A DNA stretch of 64,000 nt from Nectonema munidae (lineage: Eukaryota > Nematomorpha > Nectonematoida > Nectonematidae), in contig JAUIRK010001050.1 of assembly GCA_030549495.1 (NCBI GenBank), forward strand, positions 372,001-436,000. Direction: 5' to 3'. Below the pieces are notes generated by a model, which searched no databases, was not told the DNA's origin, and saw nothing but the letters and a program-made list of their open reading frames with translations. A program made the position numbers and the translations under genes. Below, one piece after another: positions 47,449 through 59,285 of the stretch. Position 1 is the first letter of the stretch; every line of letters begins with the position of its first letter.

Positions 47449-48153
47449 TTACAACTCTTTCATGCTCACTGTTGTACTGTGCGTGATGCCAATGTCAAAG
47501 AGACTTTTATTAATATCCTTTTCCACGCATATGTCAGGATAAACAATGAGCTCATAATTCTCTGGATCGTATCCAAGTGAATGAATAAAAGAATATAAGT
47601 GACGTGAAGGTGATGTTGTTTTTAGATTTCGCTTAAACAACTTTCCATCCGATGTTCTTATCTGAATAGTGATGACATTTTCTCCATCTTTCTGGGGCTC
47701 TTCCTCCTCAAGAAAAGAATGATGACATGAGATTTTGGTTTCCTTTATTCTTTGACATAACTTATTTACGTCATCAAAACTATTTTCAGAATCATTCTTC
47801 CTTCCTCTTATCATTATTTCATTTGGAGATTGAACACTTGACTGAGCTTCTTCATCTTCCTTCAACTTTTTTATATTCAAAATTAGGTTATTTTTATTTT
47901 CAGTAGTTTTAATCATTGAATCTGTTTCGTCTTTCTTAACATTTGCATAACCCAAAATATGGCTTCTTCCAGAGAAAACTTTAGGGGGATCAAAACGGCA
48001 CAGCTTTTCATACTTAGCTTCTATTTTCTTTTTTTCTCTAGGCAAGACAATATTTTTATAGTGTATATTTGCATTTTTATTGAATGCTGCTTGTTTCTTG
48101 GACCACACATCCTTTGAATTCTTTTGTTTTTGTAGATTTACTGATGATTCCAT
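47449..48153 (-). CDS. UBX-domain protein (p97/VCP cofactor type), single exon
   Basis: UBX domains are ubiquitin-like folds that dock on the AAA ATPase p97/VCP. The 234-residue frame starts with an ATG and has no introns. Residues ~161-234 form the UBX domain, with ITIQIRTSDGKLFKRNL (first hairpin), SRHLYSFIHSLGY (helix), YELIVYPDICVEKD and SLFDIGITHSTTVSM (last strands). The usual Phe-Pro-Arg p97-binding turn is Tyr-Pro-Asp here, so p97 binding may be weaker or altered. The N-terminal 160 residues are charged and probably disordered, with an N-terminal basic stretch and an acidic run EEEEPQKDGE. The architecture (C-terminal UBX only, ~240 residues) is closest to UBXN10 among vertebrate proteins, but the match is not decisive. 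The lack of introns could mean a retrocopy that stayed open, or simply an intron-poor gene. Confidence 0.85.
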   Translation of the reverse strand: MESSVNLQKQKNSKDVWSKKQAAFNKNANIHYKNIVLPREKKKIEAKYEKLCRFDPPKVFSGRSHILGYANVKKDETDSMIKTTENKNNLILNIKKLKEDEEAQSSVQSPNEIMIRGRKNDSENSFDDVNKLCQRIKETKISCHHSFLEEEEPQKDGENVITIQIRTSDGKLFKRNLKTTSPSRHLYSFIHSLGYDPENYELIVYPDICVEKDINKSLFDIGITHSTTVSMKEL

Positions 48154-48444
48154 TTTGTCAAGCAGTGATTATATATGCAAAATCTTATTATCTTCGCAGA
48201 CTACAAAATTTACTAAAAAAAAGAAAAAAAATTAGTAAGTGTGAGATTCGTGTATATAAGGTTAAATTTAAGGTTGAGGATAGCAAAGTTTCTGGCACAT
48301 GGCAAAAAGTGCGGACTGCCCATGAGAAAAATCAAGTGACCAAATCCTTTAACTCGAGTAAAGTGAGTTTGTGTAGGCTCGCTACCGATTTTAGTTTGTA
48401 AAATACTAAATGATAAAATGAAATTCAAGCACAAAATATAGACG

Positions 48445-48887
48445 ATATCGATAATATTCGAAGACGGACTTATTCAAGACCATTCCAAGAAAGAGGAAAC
48501 TAAGGATAGTGAAAAACAGAATCTATAGGTATGTAATGAATACGGTAAGTTAATAGCCGTACATGAACTTTTATATATTTTAGCCAAATCGATCATATAA
48601 TTCTCTCTTTTTTGATATTATAATTAATGATGCTATCGATATAATCAATAAGGATGAGATCAAGTCGCTACTCAAACGACTTGAGTTCAGGTAAGCTCTC
48701 AAAGTTTAAATATATAAATGTTATTTATTTATCTTAAAAAAGTTTCAATAATAACCCTATAGAAGTATCATGTAATATAACGTATTCAATTATAAATCAT
48801 TGATTCATCCTTTTAAAATGAAATGATAAAAAAGATTACTGACTAGGCCGAGCTAAATTTATAAGATTTTCAGTTATAAAACCAATC
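48445..48887 (+). CDS. Candidate small multi-exon gene, unidentified
   Basis: Three coding-like pieces have compatible splice signals. The frame at ~48459-48543 (KTDLFKTIPRKRKLRIVKN, RIYRYVMNT) ends at a good donor ACG|GTAAGT. 48585-48690 lies between TTTTAG and AG|GTAAGC and reads RSYNSLFFDIIINDAIDII and NKDEIKSLLKRLEF. A short last piece follows TTTTCAG at 48869 (YKTNL, stop at 48885-48887). No initiating exon was identified and no domain recognised. It is divergently placed from the UBX gene. Confidence 0.3.
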
Positions 48888-48959
48888 TATAGTGATTCTA
48901 ATCAAAAACATGACAGATATTAATTTTGGGGAAATCGCAAATCTAATTGTCATTCCACA

Positions 48960-49625
48960 CATTCTTACAGACGAATTGCCAAAACTAAGTCCAGAAATAA
49001 AATCAGCATGGCGGATTTAGTATAAAATATTTTTATTTAATGAATGAACTGTCACAGATGCCAATATGTGAAGATTTGGTCACTATCAAGATATTTTTCC
49101 AACTTTTTCCTTGGCGTGAAGGAGAGTCTTTTAGAAAATGGAGAACTTTTTGTAATTGATTAAAGAGCATCTTCAATGATTTCACGAGGAAAAGAACTTT
49201 TGAAGAAGGATTTTTTTTTGGAACTTTGGAAGATCTAGAGTGATATCTGTTCACTGATAATAATACAAGGCATGATAATTATATAAAAAGGCCTAGGATC
49301 TAAGAAAATCCTTTAATATTCTCTCTAAATCCCTGAGATTAACCCATTTACGACCAATGTTCCTATTTTGGAACATAAGTAATTTTATCTTCGTCTGCTT
49401 TTTTCAATGACTTTGAATATAAATCGTCTGCGTTTTTTTAGATATCGTCTGCTTTGCTTGGTCTTAAATGGATTAATTTAGTGCTAAATAAATCTCTCAA
49501 TAATTTTTTTCAATCATAGACGAAGGAAATAAATTTCTGATGAAAGTAGAGCCTATCAAGGCAGCAGCATCATAAAACCAAGAGCAAAATTAGAATACAT
49601 TAAAATTAGAATGACAGGTAAGCTA
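48960..49625. repeat. Copy of the middle part of the TTAA-flanked family
   Basis: CACAGATGCCAATATGTGA and CACTATCA-GGATATTTTT-like text match 1861-1905. Later blocks (AAATTTCTGATGAAAG) match near 2200. It is interrupted by a 130-bp TTAA miniature element. Confidence 0.6.
49343..49472. mobile_element. 130-bp TTAA miniature element, inverse of 40570-40698
   Basis: TTAA, then CCCATTTACGACCAATGTTC on the left and GCTTGGTCTTAAATGG on the right, then TTAA (49473-49476). It is nearly identical to the reverse complement of the GOPC-intron copy, with A for G at one end. Confidence 0.88.
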
Positions 49626-49671
49626 ATTTATGATTTATTCACTGTTGCCAAATGGCAACACAATGATTTTC

Positions 49672-49890
49672 TTATTGTTTATGATATGTTACAAAACATT
49701 TTACACACAAACTAATCTCAGATTTAGAACATTGTGTTCTAATAGATATACAATTTTTAGAGCACTGGTCAACATCATCATATCGCAAATCTTTCTTCCT
49801 ACACTTTTGTAATTCTTCGACAATGTGAACCAATCCATCTCCTTTTGACTTTGATCCGCTAAGCATTGTGTATAATGAAATCTAGCAGCC
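49672..49890 (-). pseudogene. Cysteine-rich scrap, possibly a transposase tail
   Basis: The minus-strand frame ends TQCSKSEISLCVKCFVTYHK, resembling the C-X2-C...CF-X2-YH tail of piggyBac transposases. There is no catalytic part attached, so the assignment is tentative. Confidence 0.3.
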
Positions 49891-49894
49891 ATGT

Positions 49895-51455
49895 AAAGAC
49901 CTTACCTCTAATACTGATTCTATATATTAATATCCTCTACTCGTTTTTAAAAAAGCTTTACACCTTTCAATCGACATTTTTTCCTGTTCTATCGCAAGTT
50001 TTTTCTATCACTATAACTGTTAAGCAGAGAAAAAATGTAGATGGAATCTTGCCAATTTAAGCTTCTTTATTTTCATTTGAGGAGGATTTTTTCATTGATG
50101 AGGTTCAGAAGTTATCAAGTAACCAGATGAAGAATTTTGACATCAAATTTTATAACAAAAACGAGCCCATTTATTTCTTAGTTTGTTTTAATCCATGCTT
50201 TTCGAAATATTCTACCATTGCTATATTCTTCATGAGATATGCTCCTTCTTGGCACAAAATGCCCCCAAGTTTTTTGTATAAATGTTTTGGCAAAGGTCGA
50301 AGCTTAAATAAAGTATTTATCTTCGGAATAAGGTTTAGATTATTTAAAAAATAAAGACTTCATAATTTGATCAAACCTGTTTTCACGCAATGATAGATAT
50401 ACACCGTTATTTTTAAAATCATTTTCAAAACTCCAATACATAACTTTACTTGGTGAACTATTATAACCTGAAACTATCAAATTGGCAAAAAAAAAGTTTT
50501 CATTTTTTCTATTAAAAGAACTGAATGGTTAAAATGTTTAGAGGAACATATTAGATTGCTCAACGATAAATATGTAAAAAATTTCAGTAAAATAAAAAGT
50601 TGTAAAGGATTTATAGAGAATATTCGGAAACAAACTTTCATTTTTACCTTAAAATTTATCTTTACTCTAAAATCATTAAGTGAAAAGAATAAATCTACTA
50701 TTTTCATATATTCCCTTCAAATCTTTATTTGTTTCGTCGTCACACTCTTTATATCTGACGTCAGCAGGAGGTAATAATTAATATGATTGATTCCCACATA
50801 AATTATCCGAACTTTTTGGAAAATATTGATTTTCACAGGCAGAATCGTCATCCCTTAATTCTTGCAATTTTGAATGCTCGATGTACACATCGCAATATGG
50901 ATCTTCAATTTGATTTTTAAAACTAAATATTTCTAGTAAAAAAATTAAAAAAATTTACCTTGAAATAAAAATTAATTAAGAAAGACTTGATAAGATAAAT
51001 AATAAAATTAGATAAGTAATAAATCAATCAGTATGGTGTGCATGCAGGCAGCGGGTACCTACTAAGGGGCAAAGCGCCCCTAAAAAATGTTCATGCCAAA
51101 ATGAGGATTTTTAGCCTACTTTTCTATAACTTTTTTTTATAGATTAATAATTCTAATTGCAACAATATAATGTAGAGCTGGATAGGTATAAGAATGCTCT
51201 TTATGTATCAGGAACAGCTTCACTTTCAAACATATCTTAGTTAGATCATGTCTTTTAGCACAAATATAAGACCATTCCTACATAATGTATACATACAGTT
51301 CATACTCCGCCAAGGCAAACTGCCCAAATATTTTTCCTTTTATGTGTAGTCCTCAGCTGATTTATCATCAGCGACTATCACACAAGATTTTTTTATTGAA
51401 TCTTCTACGTTAAATAGGTTATTTGCGTAAGCATTCCAACCAAACATTTTTAGAT
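49895..51455. other. Region without recognised genes
   Basis: A/T-rich. A mild GC patch at 51040-51080 (GGCAGCGGGTACCTACTAAG) was not identified. Open frames here are short and unsupported. Confidence 0.5.
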
Positions 51456-51460
51456 GTTAA

Positions 51461-52385
51461 CCCTATTAGTGGCAATCAAAATCAAAAATTTTAATTTCTT
51501 AGCAAAATTATGACATTATCTGTAAACTTAGGATCTATATTATATACTACCTTAAAAATTTATAATTATATACAGTTTTGAAGGAATAGCACTTTATATG
51601 TTTAATTTTTCAAATAATCATCGCCACTTTTTAGAAAATATCAATCAAAATTTTGATTGATGAAAAATATATCTAAACATAGAAATTTTACATAAAATAT
51701 GTTTTTATACTAAAAGGGCCATGTTTATTTCATTTATGGATTCAATTTTTTCATTTAGGAATTGAAAATACCTATAAGTATCAATAATATTTTCGGTTAA
51801 GTTCTCAAATTTGTCTCCAAAAACAGTGATTCAAATTTTACATGAAATATATGTTTTTATACCAAATCGATCATGCTGGTTTCATTTCTGGACTCAGTTT
51901 TCGCATTTAGAGGTTTTAAAATTCTGTCAGTGTCAAACAAATTTGCGATCTCCAAAAATATTCTCTCTAATTTTACATGAAATTATTTTATACCAAATCA
52001 ACCATGCTAGTTTTATTTCTGAAATCAGTTTTTGCATTTAGAGGTTTTAAAATGTCTCAAAGTGTCAATCAAATGTTCGATTTATGTATAATGTCTACAG
52101 AAATATTTTTGATATTTAAAATATCTGTTTTAATACTAAATGGAAGATACTGGTTTCATTTTTAGACTCAACTTTGGCATTTATGGTTTTAACATATCTG
52201 TAAGCTTCAATCAGATTTGTGGTTTGCTTCTAAATACGGTCTTCAAAAAAATAAAATATCTATTTTTATACCAAATAGAATATGCTTATTTTATTTCTGT
52301 ACTCCATTTTAGCTAATATGGTTTAAAAATATCTGGAAGTGGGAATTGAATTAGCGATGTATGCCTGAAAATCAGTTTTCTAATA
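51461..52385. mobile_element. TTAA-flanked family, second copy with array A
   Basis: TTAA (51457-51460) precedes CCCTATTAGTGGCAATC, then the left region with ~140 bases missing, then about five units of array A (51692-52380). The array ends with GTATGCCTGAAAATCAGTTT, as at 1380-1398. A pogo relic directly follows, so the right half is absent. Confidence 0.7.
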
Positions 52386-52399
52386 TCTGATCCCATTAT

Positions 52400-53465
52400 G
52401 ATGCTCTTAACATCTTGAATATGGATAAAACTGGGCTTTTTTTAAATGTCTGCTGACGCAACGTTACACTTCAAAGTAACGGACTGTTTTGGTGGAAAAC
52501 GTTCAAAGGAGCGTATCACTCTTATGTTGTGTGCTAATTCTCTTAGAGAAAAAGATCGTCCAATGTTAATTGGCGAATCATTTAAACCCCATTGCTTTGG
52601 AAAAATACAACATAATGTATTCATAATGATCTTCCGGTAGATTACCAAGCAAACAAAAAGGCTTTGATGACAAGCAATTTTTTTGAACTTTTTATGAAAA
52701 AACTTAACAAAAAATGCAGTCCCAAAGCCGAAAGATCCTAATGTTGCTGGACAATGCTCCGTGCCATTCTCGTTTAGAGTTTTCTAATATAAAACTTATT
52801 TTCCTTCCTCCTAACACTTCTTCCATCATTCAGCCAATGGATCAAGGAATAATACAAGCGGTCAAATTGAATTTCAGGAAACGGCAGCTGCACGGTATAA
52901 TCAGTCGAATGAAACAAGAACAGGAGATGACGGCTTCTGATCTGTTGCGACGCACTGATCTTCTTCAAGCTATTTGTTGGCTTCACGAAGCATGGGAAAA
53001 AATAAGGGCAGACAATCCAAAAGTGTTTCTAAAGATGTGGAGTTGGTTGTGAAGACGTTGAAAGTAGAGTTGATGAAGACAAGGAAGAAGGAATGATGAT
53101 ATAGAGACTGTTTGTCGAGAAAATTTGCAAATGAGTTTAGATAAATTCGTTGGATTCGATGCTTTACTGGTGACAACTGATCATAATCACCCTTCAACTG
53201 TGGAAGATTTTCAGCACCGACTTTAACTCAATCAAGAAATGATGAAATCAGCGAAGAAGATGATGAAGGCTCACATGAACTCCAGTACAAAAACCTTGGG
53301 GATGTGAGTAAAAGTATTTCTGAAATACAGGCATTCGCGATACACAAAGGCTTCACTAAAATACTCCAAAAAATGGATAGAGTTGAATGATACAGTAGAT
53401 CAAAAATCACAGTTACGAAAACAAAATGTCAAACAGTCAAAGATCTCTGATTACTATATTTTGAA
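52400..53465 (+). pseudogene. pogo/Tigger transposase relic
   Basis: MDKTGLFLN (first catalytic Asp) is followed, after a frame shift near 52450, by TLHFKVTDCFGGKRSKERIT and LMLCANSLREKDRPMLIGES (52446-52640). Then comes RKILMLLDNAPCHSRLEF (second Asp, 52730) and IFLPPNTSSIIQPMDQGII-like text (third Asp, ~52800-52850). A C-terminal acidic part with ISEEDDEGSHELQ is near 53250. The N-terminal CENP-B-like DNA-binding domain is missing. Several stops and shifts make it dead. Confidence 0.82.
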
Positions 53466-53469
53466 AAAG

Positions 53470-54460
53470 AATAATGTAAGCCTCCATCATACATAACCTA
53501 CATCACTATTAAATTTTATATTAATAAAATACTCTTCTGATTTTTATTACTTTTAATATTTTCATCTTTTGTTTGCTATTTTATGCAGTGATCTTGAAAA
53601 TATAATACATTTTTGTAAATTTGGCTGTGATAATATGGAAAATTCGAAATATCTGTTATTTTAATGTACTCGACAAGTTTCCTATTTTAACATTTTGCTG
53701 TGCTTTTATACAGAAAATATGGCAAACGCATATCAAATCTCAACTCATCCCACCCTAAAAACTTATAGATTAAGTGCTAATTTTATTTAAAAGGTAGAAA
53801 TTATTTACGCTTTCATCCCCATTGAAATTAATAATCTAAAATATGTTTTTTATGTATCTTGTCTCATTTATTTGATTACACAATACACACATTTTTATCG
53901 TTACTTCCTACCCGCTTGCCTCCGGAACCATATTTCATCGAGTTTTCTTTCTATATATATGTTTTCTTTATTTCGCTGTAATTGGCTGTTATTTTTCAAT
54001 TTATTAATAATATACCCCTTTAACCTATTAGCGCTAAGCCAGCTTTCGAGCTTCTGAGCGGTTGCCATTCTTAATTGAAATGTTTTCTTTATAATGGCTG
54101 AATAGCGATTCATTTTCAAATATAATTTAAAAAAATTATCTTTTAAACTATCTTCATGAACAAATGAACCAGCTAATTTAAATTTCGATGATATTGATGG
54201 TGGCCAAAGCTCCTATAGTTTGGTGGTTAGACCTCAGGGATTTCATTCTCTTTTGTTTGTTTCCCAATGTACCCGAAATAGGATTTCTTGTTGTTTAATC
54301 TGTTGCCATTTGATTGACATTAGGAAGCCATCGGATTAAAAAATGAAACGTAAAAGTCTCACGCCTGCATTACAAGGGAAATGAGATGAGAGCCAGCGAA
54401 TGATGTTTCGAAAGAGTGGGTAAATATGTTTGTTTGAAATGAGAGAACTTTGAATCGGAG
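53470..54460. other. Region without recognised genes
   Basis: A/T-rich. A minus-strand frame at 53901-54119 (QLRMATAQKLESWLSANRLK) looks mildly coding but matches nothing I know. Confidence 0.4.
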
Positions 54461-54464
54461 ATTC

Positions 54465-54716
54465 TTGATTTTGCAATGTAATCGGCAAGGTAGTTTTCGA
54501 AATAACTGGAATGAGCTGGCACCAGACTATTTTTAATTCTAAGTGATTAGATAGGTGAATAAGTTTATTTGCTAAACAAAAAGTTAAGTGTGAGATTTTA
54601 TTTTTTAAATTTTAGGTCATTTATTAAATTATGCGAGTCTGTGAAAAAGGTGATATATTTGAAGAAGGTAGAAAAAAAAGTTAGTTTGTTAAAGAATAAG
54701 TTGCAGGATGGTAACA
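54465..54716 (-). repeat. Duplicate of the LINE segment at 55918-56173
   Basis: TGTAATCGGCAAGGTAGTTT, ATGAGCTG-CACCAGACTAT, GATTAGATAGGTGAATAAGT and TTATGCGAGT-TGTGAAAAAG occur in both, about 1450 bp apart and in the same orientation, with ~5% differences. Confidence 0.85.
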
Positions 54717-55537
54717 AAATAGATCAATAAATAAAAAATTCTTTTACGTGGCTTTATGCGTCGATTAAATTTACAAATGATAGTCAGGAAGTAAAAAAAT
54801 TTTTAATAAAATTGATCTAGATTCTACAAAAAAGATAAAAATCACAAAATTCAAAAGCAAAAATTTATTTTAAGGAGGAAATATAAAACAAGAATTGAAG
54901 AAAACTAAAGGATATTACAAAGTCAAAAAAATTTTTCAACTAAGCGCGGGGCCTATGACAGCTGCTACTATGTTAATTCGGCATTGACATCACCAATGAA
55001 TTCAGCATGGTTGAAATATATATTTTTGACTTTTCGATGCCTGTCATAAATTTGACCACTTTGTTTTAAACACTAGCTACTGCACTGGCAGAAAATTTTA
55101 GTCCTACAAAATAGATCAATGAATAAAAAATTCTTTTACGTGGCTTTATGCGTAATTTTTTCTAATTTTTTATTCTTGCATTTAAAAAGATTTCATAAAA
55201 TGGGCTGCACGGCTAGAACAATTTGATGTTAAAGTAAATTTAATTGAAATTAAAGGAATAACTAAAAATAAATGCTGGATATACGCGAAGTGTGTGGGTG
55301 CCTTCCTAAGTTTTTCTTTTTAACGAAATTTTCATATAAACAATATAAAAACTAAAACGTCTAGCAACACCCACGCTCTGAATTTTAGCCGAAATCGATC
55401 AATGAAATGAATATATATTTAATAAACTTTAAATAAATTAGGTATATTTTTAACTTTGATTGTCAGAACTTCTAAGTTTGAATACAGTTATGCTACCACT
55501 CTCTGCTACGTTACGAGTTACATACAATTAAAACGAT

Positions 55538-55745
55538 TAGTCAAATTTAGAATAAAATGTACAAAAAGGAGATTTTATTTGGAACAAAAATTTCAATGCA
55601 AATTATATGTTTCTCTTCTTCAAAGAAGCTTTATCAAACTTGATGAAATGAAATAGAGGACTGAGTAGCGAAATATATAATTTCCATTAAAATTTTTGTT
55701 CCAAATAAAAACTCGTTTTGTACATTTTATTCTTCATCATTGACC
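55538..55745. repeat. Inverted repeat, ~58-bp arms, ~85-bp loop
   Basis: Left AGAATAAAATGTACAAAA and TTTATTTGGAACAAAAATTT pair with right AAATTTTTGTTCCAAATAAA and TTTTGTACATTTTATTCTTC. It may be a small inverted-repeat element. Confidence 0.7.
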
Positions 55746-55797
55746 AAATGGAACAGTCTACATTTAATTTCAACTAATGAAATTTAGTAGTTATGTA

Positions 55798-57540
55798 TCA
55801 GATAACAAGGTTTATTTCAAAAACATAAAGCTTAGCATAAATAAAAGTGTAGCGTAAATGTAAATGTAATGTAGTAAATGTGGAGTTGGGTAGAGAAAAT
55901 AAGGTTAAGAATCTTAAATAGGAGATTGATTTTGGAATGTAATCGGCAAGGTAGTTTTCGAAATAACGGGAATGAGCTGACACCAGACTATTTTTAATTC
56001 TAAGGGATTAGATAGGTGAATAAGTTTATTTGCTAAACAAAAAGTTGAGTGTGAGATTTTATTTTTTATGTTTTATGTCATTTATTAAATTATGCGAGTT
56101 TGTGAAAAAGGTGATATATTTGAAGGAGGTAGAAAAAGAAGTTAGTTTGCTAAGGAATAATTTGCAGGATAGTAATATTGCGTCAATTTCTGTTTGTATG
56201 CAGTGATTTCTGGATCTAGATTTGTGTGTTAGATAAGAAGAGGGATTTTTGTGCTTTATAGAAAGAATGCGCATACGGCCAAAAAGCGATGTTGTGATTT
56301 GGAACCGTCAATGAAAATTGGAAGTGAGCTGATAGTATTTGTTTTAAGTTGGTGAGTTATAAAGTTTAGGGCAAGATATCTATGGTGACAGGTTTTAGTG
56401 GTGTAAGTGTGGGACGAAGGGGTGGATGAGCTTGATTGGGTGATTCAATGGTAGTACTTGACAATATGTTTTGTTAGGAGGAAACTGAATTAACAAATAG
56501 TAAAGTAATTGGTATGTTTGTGTTGAATATTCGTTGGTGTAAGGATGTGGTGAAGGTGGAAGTGCAGAAAGTGAATAGGTATTTTTAAGGAACGTTTTCT
56601 TTAGATTGAGATGAAGGGGTAACGTATTAGTGAATACTTCACGTTTTGTGGTTGGTGTAGTGGGGTAAGCGTTGGTGATAGAAAGAAGTCAAAGGTGATG
56701 AATTTTATTAAAATGAGGAAGGGGCGACTGATCTTTCAAAAATGAACTCCATTAAAGGATTCCATTTTGGAGGACATAGAAAATGCGACTTGTATAAATG
56801 AATTTTGTTATTTTTGTAGTAAGTCCCCATTTGTAAGATATTACATTTTTAAAAGAGAAAAGAGTTTTAACGAATTTTTGAGAAGTGCTTTTAAAATGAG
56901 TGGATAATTTTATGTTGGGTTGGAAAGTGGGACCAAGATATTTTATTTGGTTCTGTGGATCTAATATGTTTGTTGTGTTGAGTTGTATGTAATGGTTTGA
57001 TTCTTTTTCTGTGAAATGAATCAAGTAGAATTTATTAGATTAAAATAAATTTTGAATTGTTGTGTTTTGATTTGGATTTGTTTTATTAGGGAAAGTGATT
57101 GTTGTAGATTTTTAGTTTGCTCAGAAGTTGAAAATGAGGAATGGAGGTCATTGGAATAACCCTGAGAGAAGTAAGAGTTGTTTTTGATAAAAGTCAGGAG
57201 AATATTGATAAGTATTAACCAAAGTAATTCGGATAAACTGCTATCTTGAGGATTAGAGAGAGAGAGCTCGCAAAAATATGAGTTTTGTTTTGAATTAGAA
57301 TGCAATTGCTAAAATAATTGTTATAAAATTTATCATATATTGGGGTATGTGTTATTTATGAGGCTGTTAATGATAGCGGGGTTCAAGGCAGCGTTAAAAG
57401 CATTCTCTTTGTCTAGGAAAAAAATTAAGGCTATTTAATGATTTGACAGTGCCGATTCTAGGTAAAGTGTAAAGCCAGAAAGTTCTAACTCTGAGTTTTT
57501 GGGGAAGATATGTGAATTGGTTTGATTGAATGAATTCTTA
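55798..57540 (-). pseudogene. RNase H-bearing LINE, same family as 5.1-11.0 kb
   Basis: On the minus strand: ALIFFLDKENAFNAAL (RT motif A, ~57430), QDSSLSELLWLILINILL with QGYSNDLHSS (RT motifs B and C, 57240-57130, with Asn for the first catalytic Asp), STHFKSTSQKFVKTLF and SYKWGLTTKITKFIYTS (56900-56780). Then come RNase H blocks KYITFFTNSHNLINDIKH (56110) and SAHSRYFENYLADYIPKS (55980-55930). Compared with the 5-kb copy, ~500 bp between the thumb and RNase H has diverged beyond recognition. Stops, shifts and the changed catalytic residue make it dead. Confidence 0.75.
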
Positions 57541-57544
57541 AACT

Positions 57545-58175
57545 TTTTAATAAAAACTACATATTATTAAATTTCAATTATTTATTAATACCTCTATATA
57601 GGGGTCACATCTTTAATAAGGTGAAAAATTGATAGTCTTTTTGCTGACCGTTTTAAAGATGTTATTTTCAATTATATGTGATTTTTCATTCTTATATAAT
57701 TATATACTACTGTATCTATATCCTAAGCGGTTCTGACCTCCGATATAACCAGTATATATATATATTTATGAAATTATCCACATTCTTAACGTTATTCATT
57801 ATTTCTCTGAAGTTTTTATTTTGTTGTCTCATTAAAATAATTTTATAATATATATTGGTCGCTTAGTTAATTGTTTTTAGGTTATTCTGAGCCTCATTGA
57901 AGAAGAAGAATAAATTATTATAATGAAAACACAAGTAGAAAACACAAGTAAAATCACAAGAAGCAGCACTATATAAGTACAAAAAATATTTATATAAATA
58001 AATTCAATGGTAATGAATATAAACTTATAGTTAACCTAAATAAAATAAGACTCAAAAGTGAAACTTCAATATTTAGTAATTTTATGAGTTTATTAAAACT
58101 AAAAAATCAAAAGCCTAAAATGGCCGTTACTAGATTTTTCAGAATAAAAATATATTTTTATTTTTTTCATTGTTA
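57545..58175. other. Region without recognised genes
   Basis: A/T-rich, with a short TATA run near 57760. Nothing else recognised. Confidence 0.5.
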
Positions 58176-58181
58176 TTAGGG

Positions 58182-58335
58182 TATAAAGGTACCATAGGGT
58201 GTTTTCATCGAGAAGGCACAATTGCGCCGCTTGTATCGAACTATGAGCAAAGCAGGCTTGATGCTGGATCGAACCCAATACCTTGAGTTACCGAATCCAG
58301 CATCTAACCAACCCTACTCACTCCCCCTAAAAGGT
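58182..58335 (-). repeat. tRNA-derived SINE, best copy
   Basis: On the minus strand: box A-like GGTTGGTTAGATGCTGGATT, box B GGGTTCGATCC, then AAGCGGCGCAATTGTGCCTT, CTCGATGAAAACACCCTATG and GTACCTTTA. It is the best copy in the window; related ends lie at 20480, 21478, 30555, 44725 and 58335. Confidence 0.72.
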
Positions 58336-58415
58336 AAAGGTACCATAGGGTGTTTTCTCTAATAAACTCTCAGTCTAACAGTTGAAGATCAGGGCTTCAA
58401 TCCCCAATGCTTCCT
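58335..58415 (+). repeat. SINE-like tRNA-derived piece
   Basis: AAGGTACCATAGGGTGTTTT starts a second SINE tail. CTCTCAGTCTAACAGTTGAA and box B-like GGGCTTCAATCCCC then match the SINE at 59988-60066 in the other orientation. Confidence 0.55.
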
Positions 58416-58984
58416 ATTCTTAAAAACAAAATGACAAAACTGTGATTAACCACCTAAAGCATACCCAAGTATATAGCTTTAGGCCAAAATTGCTTTTATA
58501 TCTAAACAACCAATCAATATAATATATAAATATTAAATTATAATTATTAAAATTAATTTATATATCCAGTTAGATATATTCACTTAAAAACTTATTTTTA
58601 ATTATTTTTTAATAATCATTTACATTAGTTTTTTTTTTAATTATAAGTAAATTTTTTAAGTTTTTTGAGTGTATAAATGTGTATTTATGTGTATTTGGGT
58701 AAAAAGACGCGCCGCTTGAAAGTGTATCCTCGAATATGAATGCATGACAGATTTATACATTGCCATATTTCAGTTAGAACAAAAACATCAAAGGATAAGC
58801 AAAAATTTAAGCTTGGAGAACTTCATCTTTAGAGATTGAATGTTTAGAAGACAAAGTTTAAAATAAGAAGGTAATGAAAAGTCACTTATGTGTTCAACGT
58901 GAAAGTAAGTACTAACACGATTGTTTTCACAAATTATATAAAAAGTTCATTGTTAAGTAAATTATTAGAGTTATATATAAAATC

Positions 58985-59285
58985 AGGGTCTATTACAAAT
59001 TGTGATTATGGACTATAGAAGTGAGATAGCTCTTGTTTAAATTATTTCTATGTTCTTTCAATTTAAGCAAAGTATAGAAATTATTAAATTTATAAGAGTG
59101 ATTAAAAACAAGCTTGTTATCAGCACAATGTTTACAAAATAAAGTATTAATTTTATTTTTATTAAACTTATTTGATTCATGGTCAAAACCACAAAATTTA
59201 CAAATATAATTAGATGATTTAAGATCTTTATGATAGTGATTGTATTTATTACATTTTGCTCAATTTTTAACAAAGTAACGTAATA
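58985..59285 (-). pseudogene. LINE ORF1-like zinc-knuckle fragment
   Basis: A minus-strand frame reads AKCNKYNHYHKDLKSSNYIC, KFCGFDHESNKF and FCKHCADNKLVFNHSYKF, then a stop near 58995. The repeated C-X2-C and His pattern resembles the nucleic-acid-binding end of jockey/CR1 ORF1 proteins. An upstream in-frame stop breaks it. Confidence 0.5.

Noticed and set aside
48084-48401. Plus-strand 105-residue frame upstream of the UBX gene
   Set aside because: It overlaps the UBX 5' coding end in antisense and has no family features.
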